Source: Trichoderma breve
Taxonomy: Eukaryota; Ascomycota; Sordariomycetes; Hypocreales; Hypocreaceae
Assembly: GCF_028502605.1 (NCBI RefSeq)
Contig: NC_079234.1
Coordinates: 1,984,001-2,048,000, forward strand
Length of the DNA stretch: 64,000 nucleotides
Direction: 5' to 3'
Shown: in pieces, positions 30,970-42,966 of the stretch
How positions within the stretch are numbered: position 1 is the first letter of the stretch
How the letters are laid out: the number at the start of each line of letters is the position of its first letter
Made by a program: the position numbers and the translations under genes
The notes under the pieces: generated by a model
Database searches by the model: none
What the model was told of the DNA's origin: nothing
What the model saw: only the letters and a program-made list of their open reading frames with translations

Positions 30970-33349
30970 CTACACATCACCAGATCCTCCTCCATCCTGG
31001 TCTGATTCTTCGTCCAATTCTTCGTCCAATTCTTCGTGTAATCCTTCGTCTTCGTCTTCGTCTTCGTCTTCGTCTTCGTCTTCGTCTCCATCTGCCTTTG
31101 GCTTTGCAAAGAAACCTAAAGCTTTCTCGCGAGGCTCAGGCACTTCCTGGACGCCTTGGCTTTTCGTAGCATGGAAACCGAGAAAGCGGAGGGGTCCGGT
31201 CGGATATTTGTTCAAATGAGAGTAAGACCCTAAGATCGGAGAGCCTGTTCCCCATAGTTCAGGCAACTCCGGCAACCTAGTATATGTGCAGGGCCGATTG
31301 AACATTGAGCAAAGCATGCAAACTTGGCCGTAAGGAAAATCAACATTTGGTTCGCATTTAATAGAATGCCGCGTTGAAGAAAAGATGCAGAAGTCGCATT
31401 TGGTGGTTGATGATCGTTCGCTACCACGTACGCCGGAAGGGGTAAATGTTTTGTTAATATCTGCATTAAAGGGGACTGGTTGAGATGGAACGTATGTCGA
31501 TGTTGACGAAAAGAGCTGTGCTGTTTTTGAACAGTTATAAGACCAAGTCGCTTTTTTAGGAAAGGACTGGAGTATTTCCGGCCTTTCAACCAATTGGTAC
31601 GTCTGTTTAAGGTGGTCGGTTTGGACCTGGATTACCTTAATCAATCCGAAGTTTAACTGCTTATAAAATCCCTCGTTGGGTTGGTAGTCCGTGTAAATAA
31701 TGCCTTTAAGCGCTTGGATTAGGTGCAAAGGTTGCCTCCAAATAGCGAGGCTAGTCTCAACGTTATTGGCCTTCAATGCTCTGACAAGCATCGCAGTGCA
31801 TCTTGGCTTATGTATACTTATTGAAAGCCAGACATTCTGCACTTTATCATGCCATTCATAGCGCATACCAAGGGTTGAGGCTCGAATGAAGTCTTTATAT
31901 GGCCCAACAGCTGGACTTCTAATCCACGGGCTGGGATGAGGCTGTCCGTCGTCCATTATTTCATAGACTAGAAAGCCGCTAGAAGGAATGTGATTTGAGT
32001 TGATGTCTTCCCAAGGAATACTCAGTGCGATCAACATATAGTCAGAACCACTATGGCGAAGTCTTAAAGTAATAGAGCTTGCGCGTTGGCGGTCCTTGCG
32101 TTTGTTCAACCTAACGGGAGTACGGTATCGGGTGAATGTCCTAAGGCTTCCAGTGAGTTGTATTCTCGGCGTGCAAAGGATTAAGCGAAGAAGCCTGGAG
32201 TCGGCGAGAGGTGTTGCAACATTCAGGCCTAAGAGATTGATGGAAGGCGCCCATGGCAGCCTCTGCGTAAGATCATGCCGGAGAAATCTCATAAACGATA
32301 TAAACGGGTAATAGGGCCCAAGACGACCGCTCATTAGGGAGTTGGTGGGCAGGGACATTGGCGAATATGACCCGAACATGAGGACCACGGTTTGCTCAGC
32401 CATGTTTAACACATGACGTGGGATATCCTGGTCCCAAGAGCATAGCGGTAACATACGACGATGTTCAGGTGCAAAGCGTCGAGCATGCCGATAATGGAAC
32501 CCATTTGAAGTATTTGTTATACAATTGTGCTCTCTGAGGCGGTTAATGGCATTTATCGTTTGTCCAACATAAACAGCGCTTCGAGGAGTGCCTGGGACTT
32601 CATTATCATAGAGCCGAATATAAATAATAGGGCCTGCTGGTGGCCAGTCTTCTGTTACTTCAGCGATAGTAAGAAGGTTATTAACTGAGAAATCGCCGTT
32701 TTGCAGTACTGTACGTGCAGCAGGTGTGAAGCCTTGAATGATTGTATTTATATTTTGTTGAAAATCTTCCCCAAAATATTTGTTTAAGAGGACCGTACTT
32801 ATGCCGAGACGATGGAGTTCTATGATTCTTGACCGGAGGGTGCACCAAATTGCATGGATAAAAGAGTCCATTAAATTGCTGTTGTAGGTGCGATAGTTAG
32901 AGTTGGGAAGTGGCTCTGTTTGAAAGAGCTCAAGGCTTTTTGCGTTTTTCAGCGATAATGGACTGAAATCGGCTCCGATTGTAATGTATTTTAAATTAAT
33001 CGCCACTATAATCGAATTTGAGTTAATTAGCGACACCAGGGCCGAAGTAGTAATCATGATCTCGGTTCATTTAAGGCTTACCATGTATGCGAGTACCATG
33101 AACAATGAACATCAATGAACCCCATTGCTTGCTGGGACTGATTTCATAGAGAAATCCCTCAGTCCCCTTCTCTAGTATTATCTTACCATCTTTTTTAAGA
33201 TGATCTGGTACCTTATTGCGTAAAGCAGCGGGGACGTAGTGGGCGTTGTCATCGTACTCCCAGTCCACTTTCAACACGATTGCTTTTCTGACTTGATCAC
33301 CCGAAGCCGGTGGGGTGGGAGGAAACTTCTCGAATAGGAGATCTTCCAT
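30970..33349 (-). CDS. GIY-YIG-domain protein with Cys-rich patch and acidic tail
   Basis: Two exons, 33349-33082 and 33005-30970, are joined by a 76-nt intron with a CTAATTAAC branch region and give 767 aa. In the first part of the second exon, IIYIRLYDNE...AVYVGQT...NRLREH fits the GIY-YIG nuclease core (both strands of the motif plus the following Arg helix), and a later AEQTVVLMF supplies the usual Glu. A cysteine/histidine patch (CDFCIF...HSIKC...CMLC...C) lies towards the C-terminus. The protein ends in an E/D repeat (DEDEDED, EELDEELDEE) with matching (TTCGTC)n in DNA. It has no signal peptide. It looks like an element-encoded or domesticated nuclease; its target is unknown. It is flanked by the palindromic repeat on both sides. 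Confidence 0.72.
31020..31088. repeat. In-frame hexamer/trinucleotide repeat coding the acidic tail
   Basis: Runs of tcttcgtc-type units encode alternating Glu/Asp on the minus strand. It is a low-complexity, length-variable site. Confidence 0.8.
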
Positions 33350-33429
33350 ATCTGTGAAAAGTCAGTGGTTAGTTGAGTTAGTGGGTAATGTTTTTGCACA
33401 GATTGGAGTGACTATGAAGGAGATACAGT

Positions 33430-33449
33430 TTCCATTCGGATCCAAGTGG
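33430..33449 (+). repeat. Palindromic repeat arm upstream of the GIY-YIG gene
   Basis: TTCCATTCGGATCCAAGTGG, identical to the arm at 27040. Confidence 0.88.
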
Positions 33450-33563
33450 GATTGGATGTGTATGGAAAATGTGTATTGCAGTAGATGAAAATTGAAAAAT
33501 GGAAGGAGTGGTCAGTACTTATGGCTAGAAGTTAGTAGGGTGGCGAGGAAGAAGAAAAGCTGT

Positions 33564-33583
33564 TTCCACTCGGTTCCTAGTGG
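33564..33583 (+). repeat. Palindromic repeat arm, variant form
   Basis: TTCCACTCGGTTCCTAGTGG, identical to the copy at 33684. Confidence 0.8.
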
Positions 33584-33683
33584 AATTGCCAGTGTGCTGA
33601 GTAAAATATCTGAAGTCCGAGAAAGAAGAAGAAGCGTAAATACTTGGAATGTTAATATAACTAGGTAGGACTAGGAAGCTGTT

Positions 33684-33703
33684 TCCACTCGGTTCCTAGT
33701 GGG
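33684..33703 (+). repeat. Palindromic repeat arm, variant form
   Basis: TTCCACTCGGTTCCTAGTGG, 120 nt from its identical twin. Confidence 0.8.
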
Positions 33704-33981
33704 GATTGCTAGTATTGTAAATGAAAGTATTGACTGGCTTGAGAATTGGGAGATGGAAAGGTTGAAAAGGGAAGAATGCAAGAAGGGATAGCTCACCAGG
33801 TATAAATAATTAAAGAAGCCTCTATGGGATCACGTGCGAAGAGAAATTCACTTTGAGATTACGAGGTAAAGAGATAAATATATCTTGTAACTCACTTTAA
33901 AATAACAAGACTGTGGCAAGCTAGTTGTAACGTCCCAATCTAAATACTAGTAATAATATAGGGTAAGTAATTATATGGACT

Positions 33982-34837
33982 TTAAATCTTTATAGCTGTT
34001 GAAAATAGAGTATGTTTAGTGGATTTTAAAGCTCCGGAATAATTGGCTTCTAGAGGTTTTGCGGTCGATTCCGCCGTCCAAGCCGCCCCAAAAATCTTCT
34101 CCTGAAGGGTAGGTGCGTGAATGATTTTGGTCAACGGATTGACATTATCCGCAAAAGCCTGCCAGAGCCTGAAAACATGCTTGTGGTCAGGATGCAACTC
34201 CAGCTGCCCCGGAGGTGTAGATACACGATAAAGAGTGAATATGGAGGGAGTATCAGGTACTGTGTTAGTAGATGTAGGCCGCTTTTCTTCTACATCCTCA
34301 TCAGGCTGTCTGAGATGCAAAATTGGTGGGGTTTTCAACTTTGAGCGTTCTTAGCAGATGCACATAACCAGGCAAATGTAGGAAAGAACACACGATTTCA
34401 GGCAGCTCGGACCAAAGCCATGCTGCCCCGTCCTGCTCCCCAAGCTCAAGCAGCACTTCCTGACCCGAATCTTCTCCAACTGATGGCAAGGGATGCGTTT
34501 CAGCTGCTGCAGCTGTCTCGACGGAGGACATGGAACCAGGGCTTGCCTGTGTCCGACTCCTGACGAGCTTTTCTTCCCAGCGAGAGGGGATCCATGAATT
34601 GCCCAGCCCGTCGAATGGTATCCCATGGCTGTCAAGGATAGATTCGAGCTCCTGGATTTTGGACAATAGGTCGCGCTGACTTAGGCGCTTCCGATGTCTC
34701 TGTGACGGCACAGGGGCTCGATAGACGCATGCAGCTTGTGACCTGGAACAGCTTGAGCATGGCTTTAGCCTGTCGCATTTGACCTTGCGCCTGGCGCAGG
34801 CTATACAGGAATGAGAACGCTGACTCTGAGGTGGCAT
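33982..34837 (-). pseudogene. Truncated Zn2Cys6 transcription factor
   Basis: The ATG is at 34837. Residues 10-38 are a clear zinc cluster (CIACARRKVKCDRLKPCSSC...C) followed by a basic leucine-rich dimer helix. A probable intron (GTTATG donor near 34370, acceptor GATGTAG near 34288) leads to LELHPDHKHVFRLWQAFADNVNPLTKIIHAPTLQEKI, the start of the fungal-specific domain. After KPLEA the similarity ends and the frame closes within about 20 codons in AT-rich DNA, so several hundred residues of the usual protein are missing. The break marks the right edge of the palindrome-rich block and may be an insertion or deletion scar. Confidence 0.7.
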
Positions 34838-36039
34838 CTCGAGGTCATGGCGATGCGTTTAAACAGGCGAACTTCGGCCTCTGGGGGTTTGGAGTCAATA
34901 GTTTAGATGATGATGGGGTTTCCCAGGCGTGGCATGTTGAAGTAGTCTCGATTCGAGCTGTTGATGGATAAAATTGACGATTTGATATGCTCTGGCTGAC
35001 TTGCGTGGATGCTTGCGTCAAAGGACAGTGCGAATTTGGACCCCGAGGCCAAGTCTTGCGACCTCTGATAGCTGCCTCCGGAGTATAATCACCGTTTACG
35101 CACTGTGTTTCTACCACCCCTGGCTACGTGTGTAAGACCCCGCCAGACCACTGTATCTGTCACTGAATCTGAGTTCTAGAGGGGCATCAGTTACGGATCC
35201 AGGATATCAATCCATCCGTTTGTCTCTCTACGTTACATGTACTCTTTTTCGATACTGATAAGAAAAAAAGTATAACCCGCCCACTGTGGGGTTTTCAGAA
35301 AGGAACATGGAATCTCAACTATCCTAATAATCCCCGATGCCTAAAAAAAGGAAACAAGCCCAAGTGAATGCAGCGTTGAAGCATCTGTGAATGCCGCGAG
35401 GCCTATGATATATACATTATATGCACATGTCCTTTATATAACGATGGTCTTTAAACGTGCAGGTCAAGGCGGATCCATTGTATCAGCCTCTCTGTCCTAT
35501 CGTCTTCAATAAACTTCCAATCACATTGGGTCGTATACTTTTATCACTGAGGCGTGTCAAGGTACTGCTACCTCATCATGCAGGGATGAATTTACTTGCA
35601 AAGTACATAGACACGCATTTTATGAGACAGGCTTGCATTTCACCACCAACGCCCCGGTTCACACAAGTATCGCGACCTATTCAGGAAGATACAGGTACAT
35701 CAATACTATACGTGACACGGCCAGGCAGCCCAAGGCCGCCTCGCGGGCCTCCCGCATACTTTTTGAACAAATAAGCTCGAGGCTCAAAGCGCTTCCGTTT
35801 GCATATATTAGGTAGCAAAACCCCCGCCCTCGTGTGTGGTACGATGCAAACACGCCTGCAGTGAAGTGTGACATTTTGATCATCGGATTGTCAAAGGTTC
35901 AACAGCAAGTAAGCACTGGCATTCTTCTACCAAACAGAGAGGCTAACTTATATCAATCAGCATTTGGCCAAGACTACCGACTTATACTTGAACAGTTGAT
36001 GAGCCAACAGCTTCCTGGAATAGCGGCCAGGTCTTCACC
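34838..36039. other. Intergenic region
   Basis: 1.2 kb with only short ORFs of no recognised family. It is the promoter and leader of the CCCH-RBR gene. Confidence 0.5.
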
Positions 36040-38701
36040 ATGGGCAATATATTCGCCCCGGCAACCCCAGATCCTCCACCGCAACGAATAGTCGAGTACC
36101 AAGAGCTCCCAGGATGGCCTCGAGGTGCAGTACATCGACCACCGGTGAATCGACCACCGGTGAATCGACTGCCTGTGGATCGACTTCCGGTTAATCGACC
36201 ACCACCAGTGGATCGACTGCTGGAGCGAAGAGCGTTGGAACGGAGAGCGTTAGAGCAAAGGGTGCTCGAAGAAATGTATCGCTTCGATTTGGACGATTTG
36301 GCCGAGGAGGTGATCATGCTACAACAAGCTATGATGCAACCACAGCCGCAACCACAACCACAACCACGCCCTAACCCGCAGCCTCGAGGCCAGTGCCGAT
36401 TTTTCGCATCGGGCCACTGCAAAAAGGGAGCTAGCTGTCGATTTTCTCATGACATGAATGCTACCCCTGTCGCAGGGAATACTGCAGTAAGATAGCATCA
36501 TTCAGTCTTCAATCCCCAGCCATCATGTCACACAGGCTAACATATCGTCTTGCTATTTTCCTCAGAATTCTTCCAACGACAATAACACATATGAGCTCGG
36601 GGGTGCGTGGGTACAGTTCAACAATGGCGGCACAGTTTCCAAAGTTGTCTTCGCTTCCGACTACTCCGCCATCAATATTCGAAATCTTCCACACACTAGT
36701 TCTACCGCCTCAGTCAAGATAATTCTGGAGAATGTGGGCATACCGACGTTCGGGGTTGACATACGTCTCGTAGCCCAGACTGAGCAAGACCAATGCACTG
36801 CGATACTAAAAGCTGAAGATCCTTCGTTTGCTAGGACAGCCTGCCGCAAACTGGCCACCTACACCACTCTTTCGGGCATGAAGGTGGCTATCGTACCTCC
36901 AATCATCCCGCATAGTCAGAGCCCTTACCAGATTGACTGTCGGAAAGTGCATTGTGCCTGGAGTCGGCCAACGCGTGAAGCTAGGTTGATCTTTGCAACC
37001 AAGGGTCCTGCGTACAAATTGCAAAGAGAATCCAGAGCGGGCAATTACAAGGTGCTTGGATCAAGAGTTAACGCACACGTCCAACAGAGCCCAGAAGGAT
37101 GGGTAGTGAAGCTCACTGGATTGAGTGGCACAGTATCAGAGCAAGACATCGTCAAGACAATCCCAGTATCTGAACAGCCTCAGAATGTCGAGCTTGGAGA
37201 GCCTGACTACGTTGCAGATTCTGAATTCGACACAACCATTATCAAGTCGATGCTATTGGAATCCGGTCCCTTGGAGCGGTGGGAAGTGCCTAACAATTCA
37301 AAGGCCAAGCGCTTCAATGCGTATGGTATTTTCTTTGACGAATCATCTGCAAGAAATGCTGCGTCATCGTTGAATAAGAAACTCCTCTCATTCAGCAAGA
37401 CGACGCAGCTTTCAGTGTCGGTGGTGGCATCAGCCAAGTTTAAAATATTGGCTAAAATCTACGACATGGTCCGCCAACGGATTAATGCGCAGAAGCCAGC
37501 ATGGGATCGACAGTACATCCGTCTTTCTGAATTCCCTTGCAAAGGACAATATCACATCTTGAAGCTTGAAGGAGACAATCACCCAGGGGTGGTTAAAGCT
37601 AAGGAGTGTATTGAGAAGATCGTCAAGGGAGAAGTTGTTCGAATGGAGGGGAAAGATCTTCGATGTGGCAATTTCAGGAAAGACGGAAAGGAATTTAAAA
37701 AAGTCCAGGCGATTGAAAACACCTTCAAGGTGCTCATCATTCCCGACATACGCAAGTCACAATTCCGCGTCTTTGGACGTGAAGCAGTACCAAAGGAAAC
37801 TCTGGAGCAGATCACAAAACTGCTACAAGATTGTGTATCCGAAAGCCATGTTATTGAGCTCAACGATGTTGACTTCCGGTGGGCATCAAACGGAGGCTTC
37901 AGATTTCTCAGGTCTCAGCTTGGAGACGGAATAGCATTCTTCGACATCACGTCAAGGTACAAACGAATCTTAATCAGGGGGTCCAAAGCGGACTACAATA
38001 ATGCGATGGCCATTGTCGCCACCAAAAAGATTATGCCGCGCGATGCAGACAATCTTTCTGGGATGGAGTGTCCGACCTGTTTCTGCGAACCCGACGAGCC
38101 GATCCGAATGTCTTGCGACCACGTCTACTGCAGCGACTGTTTTGTTCAAATGTGTGTCGCCGAAATGACGGCGGACAGGGAGTTCCAGATTTGCTGCCCA
38201 AAGGCCGATGCCACTGGGAAGATCTGCAAGAAGGCCTTTTCTCTCTCAGAGATTCAGGAGCATCTTCCTTCGGAAACCTTTGAAGATATCCTTGAGAAAT
38301 CCTTTGAATCCTACATTACTCGCCATCCTGCCGAGTTTAAATACTGCGAAACACCCGACTGTGGCCAGGTATATCGGGTCACGTCTCACGGCTCCGAGCA
38401 TCCCAGTATTTTTACGTGCAAGAAGTGCTTGAAGTCTACTTGCACGATTTGCCATACTTCCCATCCCGGCAAGCCGTGCACTAAAGGTAATCCTTCTAGC
38501 GCACTTAGCAGTAAGATGAAGGAAGAACTTGGTATCAAAGGTTGTCCTAGATGCTCACGCTTGATTGAAAAGACTGATGGATGCGACCATATGACATGTA
38601 AGTGCGGAGCTCATGTTTGTTGGGTATGTCTTGCATCTTTTGAGGAACCTGCAGAGTGCTACGACCATATGAGAAGAATTCATGGAGGAATAGGTATTTG
38701 A
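36040..38701 (+). CDS. CCCH zinc finger plus RBR-type E3 ubiquitin ligase
   Basis: Two exons, 36040-36486 and 36566-38701, have a 79-nt intron and give 860 aa. The N-terminus has tandem PPVNR/LPVDR repeats, an Arg/Glu helix, a QP repeat, and a CCCH finger (Cys119, 127, 133, His137; C-x7-C-x5-C-x3-H), the RNA-binding type. A long middle region without recognised motifs contains KH/RRM-like segments. From about 650: RING1 (CPTCFCEPDE...CDHVYCSDC), IBR (CETPDCG...CKKC...CTICHTSHPGKPC) and RING2 (CPRCSRLIEKTDGCDHMTCKCGAHVCWVC) with the expected catalytic Cys in DGCDHM near residue 822. It likely conjugates ubiquitin and binds RNA. All zinc ligands seem present, so it should be active. Confidence 0.88.
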
Positions 38702-41604
38702 TGAGGAACCATCCAAATTTTTGCTAGCTATGAATGGAATGGGTGGAAACGTTACAGTAGATTGATGTCTGGATCTGTCTAGGAAGAGAAAGTTTTTCCT
38801 AATTACAAAAAGTGCAGATTGGAGATGTTCTGAAAGCCTAATCCTGTGATAATGAAGAGGGAGGTATAAGACATTGTGAAACACTTGTGTCTGGCATATT
38901 GCGTAAGTGGCACATGAGCACATCAAAGTTAACCTTCAGATTAACTGTCTGTTACTTTTCACGTTTGCGGGATATGAAAAACCGGAGCCAAGAGGCTCCG
39001 TCTTCAGAAATTCTCGAACCTCATGATGAAAGATGCAGCTTCCGTCGACAGCCACATATTTGCATCGCTGCCAACTCATGATGAGCTAACGTCAGGGTAT
39101 GGTCGACGTCTAAAGACTCTAGAGGAGACCAAGTGGCCGCTGCGTGCATGTCTAATGGTCATATGACCGCTATAAGCGAGTTTGGGCCGAGTTGTTTATT
39201 GACTTTGAGTCGCTAAACATGGACTGGTTATCATGCAAGTGTTATATATGATCAGCGAAGTTCAGCTCGTTGGACCTGACTCGCTCTCCAACTACCGAGA
39301 CATGGTATTCACTAGCGTTGCATCAACTCCTCCTGGAACGGGGTATATATGTGTCTGGGTAATGCCGATGATGAATCTTCTTGTTGATGCTACAACGGAG
39401 ATTTCTCGTTACTTCAAAAGAGGGGTCGCTTGGCTTTTGTACAAGATACAGCCAGGATGTGAAGGAGGGCCTCGGTTGGGTAAATTGCTTAGCAAGAACT
39501 TCTGTTCTGAGCGATACTCATAGGCGGTTGCTCTTTTCACTATAGCTCTTCACCATAGTTGAAACGCCGAGTCTCACGAAGAGCTGCCCATCCTTGCCTC
39601 CATAAGTTACACTGGCGATAAAGACAGTATCAATAGCTTCCATTATTCTGATAAGATGCGTAGACAGATCAATGACTGTGCGCCGAGGCTTGTCGTAGGC
39701 GATATTGGCCATGTATTGAGCGGAATATGAACTGTTTTGACATCTCTGCTTTCGGCTAGTAAGCCAAGAGCAGACTGTCGGTACTGAGTCGCTCGATTTC
39801 TATCTTTCCCAGATAAGCGGCAGCTATTGTCTTTCGTTTTTTCAATCAATTTGCGTCTTGTGGTATGATCTCACGATTCTATTTGGCGAGCGGCGGATTG
39901 GTACAGTCGGTAATGTTTTCAGAGCCAAGCTGCGACCGTAAATTTTTGCCGCAATCAATCAATAGTCATCAGATGCCCACTGGCTAGTAAGTAATAAAGC
40001 GAGTCAAAAGCAAGCCCACTCTCGTACGAAAATTACAACGGTAGTGGTGGTCCAAGATTCCTGACTCGTACAGTTCGCTTATTCTAGGGGCAAGTCTCTC
40101 CCCCCCTCCCTGCGAAACAATTGCAAGTTTTCTCCCCCTCACGAACATGCAATAAACATGTCTCTAGTTCTCTCACATTGGAAGAATCCAGTTCTCACCT
40201 GGTGAGGAGGTGCAGTAGCTTTTGCTTGCTAAAATATCGGGTGGCGCTGCGGCGGTTTTAAGACTATTCGCTCTGGCGTGTGTCATGTTTCGCCCGATGG
40301 GAGCGGCCCCTCGAAAGAGTGGAGGAGCACGACCTTTGTTACGTTTTACTTGCGTTTATTAGGGTTGGGCTCGACCGACGGACGCGATGGGTCTTGCTCG
40401 GAGCTTCAACTGGATATGGCAAACTCCAGTTGTCCGGCTGTCAAGGGCGACCCAAACGGCTCTCTACCACGGGAGCCCACTTGAGTTGAACAGGTCTCCA
40501 TCAGAATGTGTATCAAAGAATGAGCTGATTCGAAAATTTGAACGGAATTCTGTCTAGCTCTCTGCCTTGTGCCCATTAGCTTTTCGCTAGCACGTACCAG
40601 TGTGCTGGGCGCTTTGTGCCTTCACGTTCTCGAAGCTCTTCGCCATTATACTAGATGATCGTGGCGCTTGAACAACTTCTCATCCTCTCTACTCTTCTGC
40701 ACAGTGAACTCCAATAAATAAATCTTAGGGTTAGTTCACGATAGACCAATGCTAGGTTCTCTTGGCAGCTCGGCTGCAGCTGATTTTGGCAAGTATCCGG
40801 AGGATGTATCAGCTGAAGGCCGAAGATGTTGCCTTCTTCCACTTATTTCACCACCGCACGAAAGGGCCATATAAGGCTGGAATGCCCTGTCGGCCGAAGC
40901 CGTAGCCCACTATGCCGAGGAAATGGTCACTAATAGCAGTCACAAACACGAATTGCCAGCCACTAACTTATTCAAGTGCCGTTCAGCTGTGTTCAACATC
41001 CTTGCCATCCATGTGGTTTGCGTCCCACCTGATGACTCGGCACTCTTTTCATTGATATCTCGTACGAAATCCCAACAACGAATTGATCGAATCTCCGGGC
41101 AGGTTTACCACTTAGAGACTAAATGAGGGCCTGTGGCAGATATACACATGTGGAGTTGACACCTAGCGTAGCCGAGTCAACCAGATTCTAGTCATCTATG
41201 AAGGATCGGAGCCATATGGACACAAGTCTAGTTGTTTGTCATGTGTCGGTATGGGTGTCAGGGGCGCTTCTACTAAGGCCACTTGCTACATAAATCTAAC
41301 CAAGGAGCCTCACGATCGTCGCCAAATTAGATCATATGGGATCTCGCATAACGAGTTCCGCTTCCAGGGAAGAGCGTGCACTCCACACTTCTATCGGATA
41401 ATTGAACTTCGTTAAATGGTTTGTACGTAGGAAACCGCAAGTACATGTAGTCAGCCACCGCCGCTCACCGAGTGCCGGTTTACGTATGCAAAACTACTGA
41501 CCCTATGGATTTCAATCTTTGATCTTTCTTCTTCAAATCTTATTGAACTTGTTTTCTTCTTCTTTTTCTTTTGTTGTATTGTTGCGTTGATTTACGAGTC
41601 GAAG
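38702..41604. other. Large intergenic region (2.9 kb)
   Basis: I examined both strands and found only short open frames without recognisable motifs, no tRNA-like box pair and no repeat family shared with the rest of the window. Confidence 0.5.
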
Positions 41605-42966
41605 ATGGCTTCGACCTCGGATATCCAAGTGGCATCTGTGGCTGCTGGATTTACCATTGGCTTTGGGTTCTTAACGGTCTGGAAGGCAATTCAGCACACC
41701 TTGAGAAATCGACGACCATGGAAGAGCCAATACATTTATATGGTATGGGGAGAGATTATTGCCAACCTCGGCATCGGCATTATAGGATGGGTTTTTCTTG
41801 ATGGCCTCATAGGACCGACGTAAGCATCTATACACCCCTCTGGACCGAAAGAAGTGGAAAGGCAAGGAAGAATGGTCTCTTTACATACACAAATTGTGTA
41901 CATATCAACAATACCGATATGCAAAAGCACGTCGCTTACACTGGATTACGAATGCTGGCTTTTCTAACTATTATCTTATTAGGTTACCCGTTTTGTTCTT
42001 CTTCTTGTTTCTCTGGGTATTTGAGATTCAGCTGCTCATGCAAATTATTGTGAATCGAATTGCCATTATCGCCGAAGATAGTAGCACTGTATTCAGACTG
42101 AAATGGGGTACGGCAGCCATTATTACCTGCATCAACATAGCCGTCTTCTGTATCTGGATTCCAGCCCATACTGCTCCTCCAGTTAGCGATCTGTGAGTGT
42201 TAGACTCGGCCTCTATCCCATCATGTTGATAACTGACAACGGTTGCGATAATAGATATGTTCGAATCAACGAAATTTGGGACCGCATTTCGAAAATTCTT
42301 ATTCTACTTGTCGATGCTGGCCTAAACTATTACTTTCTGCGTACCGTCAAGAGACGCCTCGTCATGCAGCACGGCCTTAGCAAATATGCTCCTCTAGTCA
42401 GCTTCAATGCTAAGCTGATGGTGGTATCTATCCTCATGGATGTAAGCTTGGAATACCAAACGCAGAGAACTGGAGTCTCGATATCTAATTTTTGTATAAT
42501 ACAGGCCATGCTTATCGGTCTCATGTCATTGCCGAATCAAGTTGTCTACATCCAGTTTCATCCCGTAACTTACATGGTCAAATTGAACATTGAGATGTCC
42601 ATGGCTGAACTCATCACGAAATTGGCGAAGGGAGAAAACTCCGACATGCAAATGCCATCCACATCGGGCCACAGAACACAGGCCCGGGAAGAAGAAGAGC
42701 ACGATCACCAGCCACAGAATTACAAGCTACAATCCGTCAACAGAACACAGCCTATCGGAGAAGACTTCTCATCCATTGACGACGACATGGGTCAGTTTGA
42801 TGAATCAAAGGCCGCCAGTACTCGTGGTATCCTCGACAGAGGGATTCAAGTGGAAACAGTCATCAGTTCACGCATTTCGCGCAATTCCAGGATCGGCAAC
42901 AATAGGGTAGCAGGGATAAACCCAGGCTCAGATGACGAACTCCCGCTATCATATCCGGTCCGGTGA
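41605..42966 (+). CDS. Multi-pass integral membrane protein, unknown function
   Basis: Four exons, 41605-41819, 41983-42192, 42255-42441 and 42505-42966, give 357 aa with closing phases. The upstream in-frame codon (41587) is TTG, so the start is the ATG at 41605. About seven hydrophobic segments are visible: VASVAAGFTIGFGFL, IIANLGIGIIGWVFL, LPVLFFFLFLWVFEI, AAIITCINIAVFCIWIPA, ILILLVDAGLNYYF, LMVVSILMDAMLIGLMSL and a short one near QVVYIQFHPV. A hydrophilic cytoplasmic tail of about 110 residues follows. The layout resembles fungal seven-helix orphan membrane proteins; no transporter or receptor signature is certain. Confidence 0.78.

Larger units (their letters stand above)
33350..33981. 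promoter_or_regulatory. Upstream region of the GIY-YIG gene with three repeat arms
   Basis: Contains three palindromic repeat arms in the same orientation (33430, 33564, 33684). AT-rich DNA follows up to the truncated regulator. No ORF. Confidence 0.6.

Noticed and set aside
23285..33703. CRISPR-like array of repeats
   Set aside because: The spacing is irregular (from 7 nt to more than 2 kb), there are no spacers of equal length, and the host is a fungus.
39233..39523. Isolated ORF of 96 codons
   Set aside because: No motif, no splice partner; compositional chance ORF in a gene-poor region.
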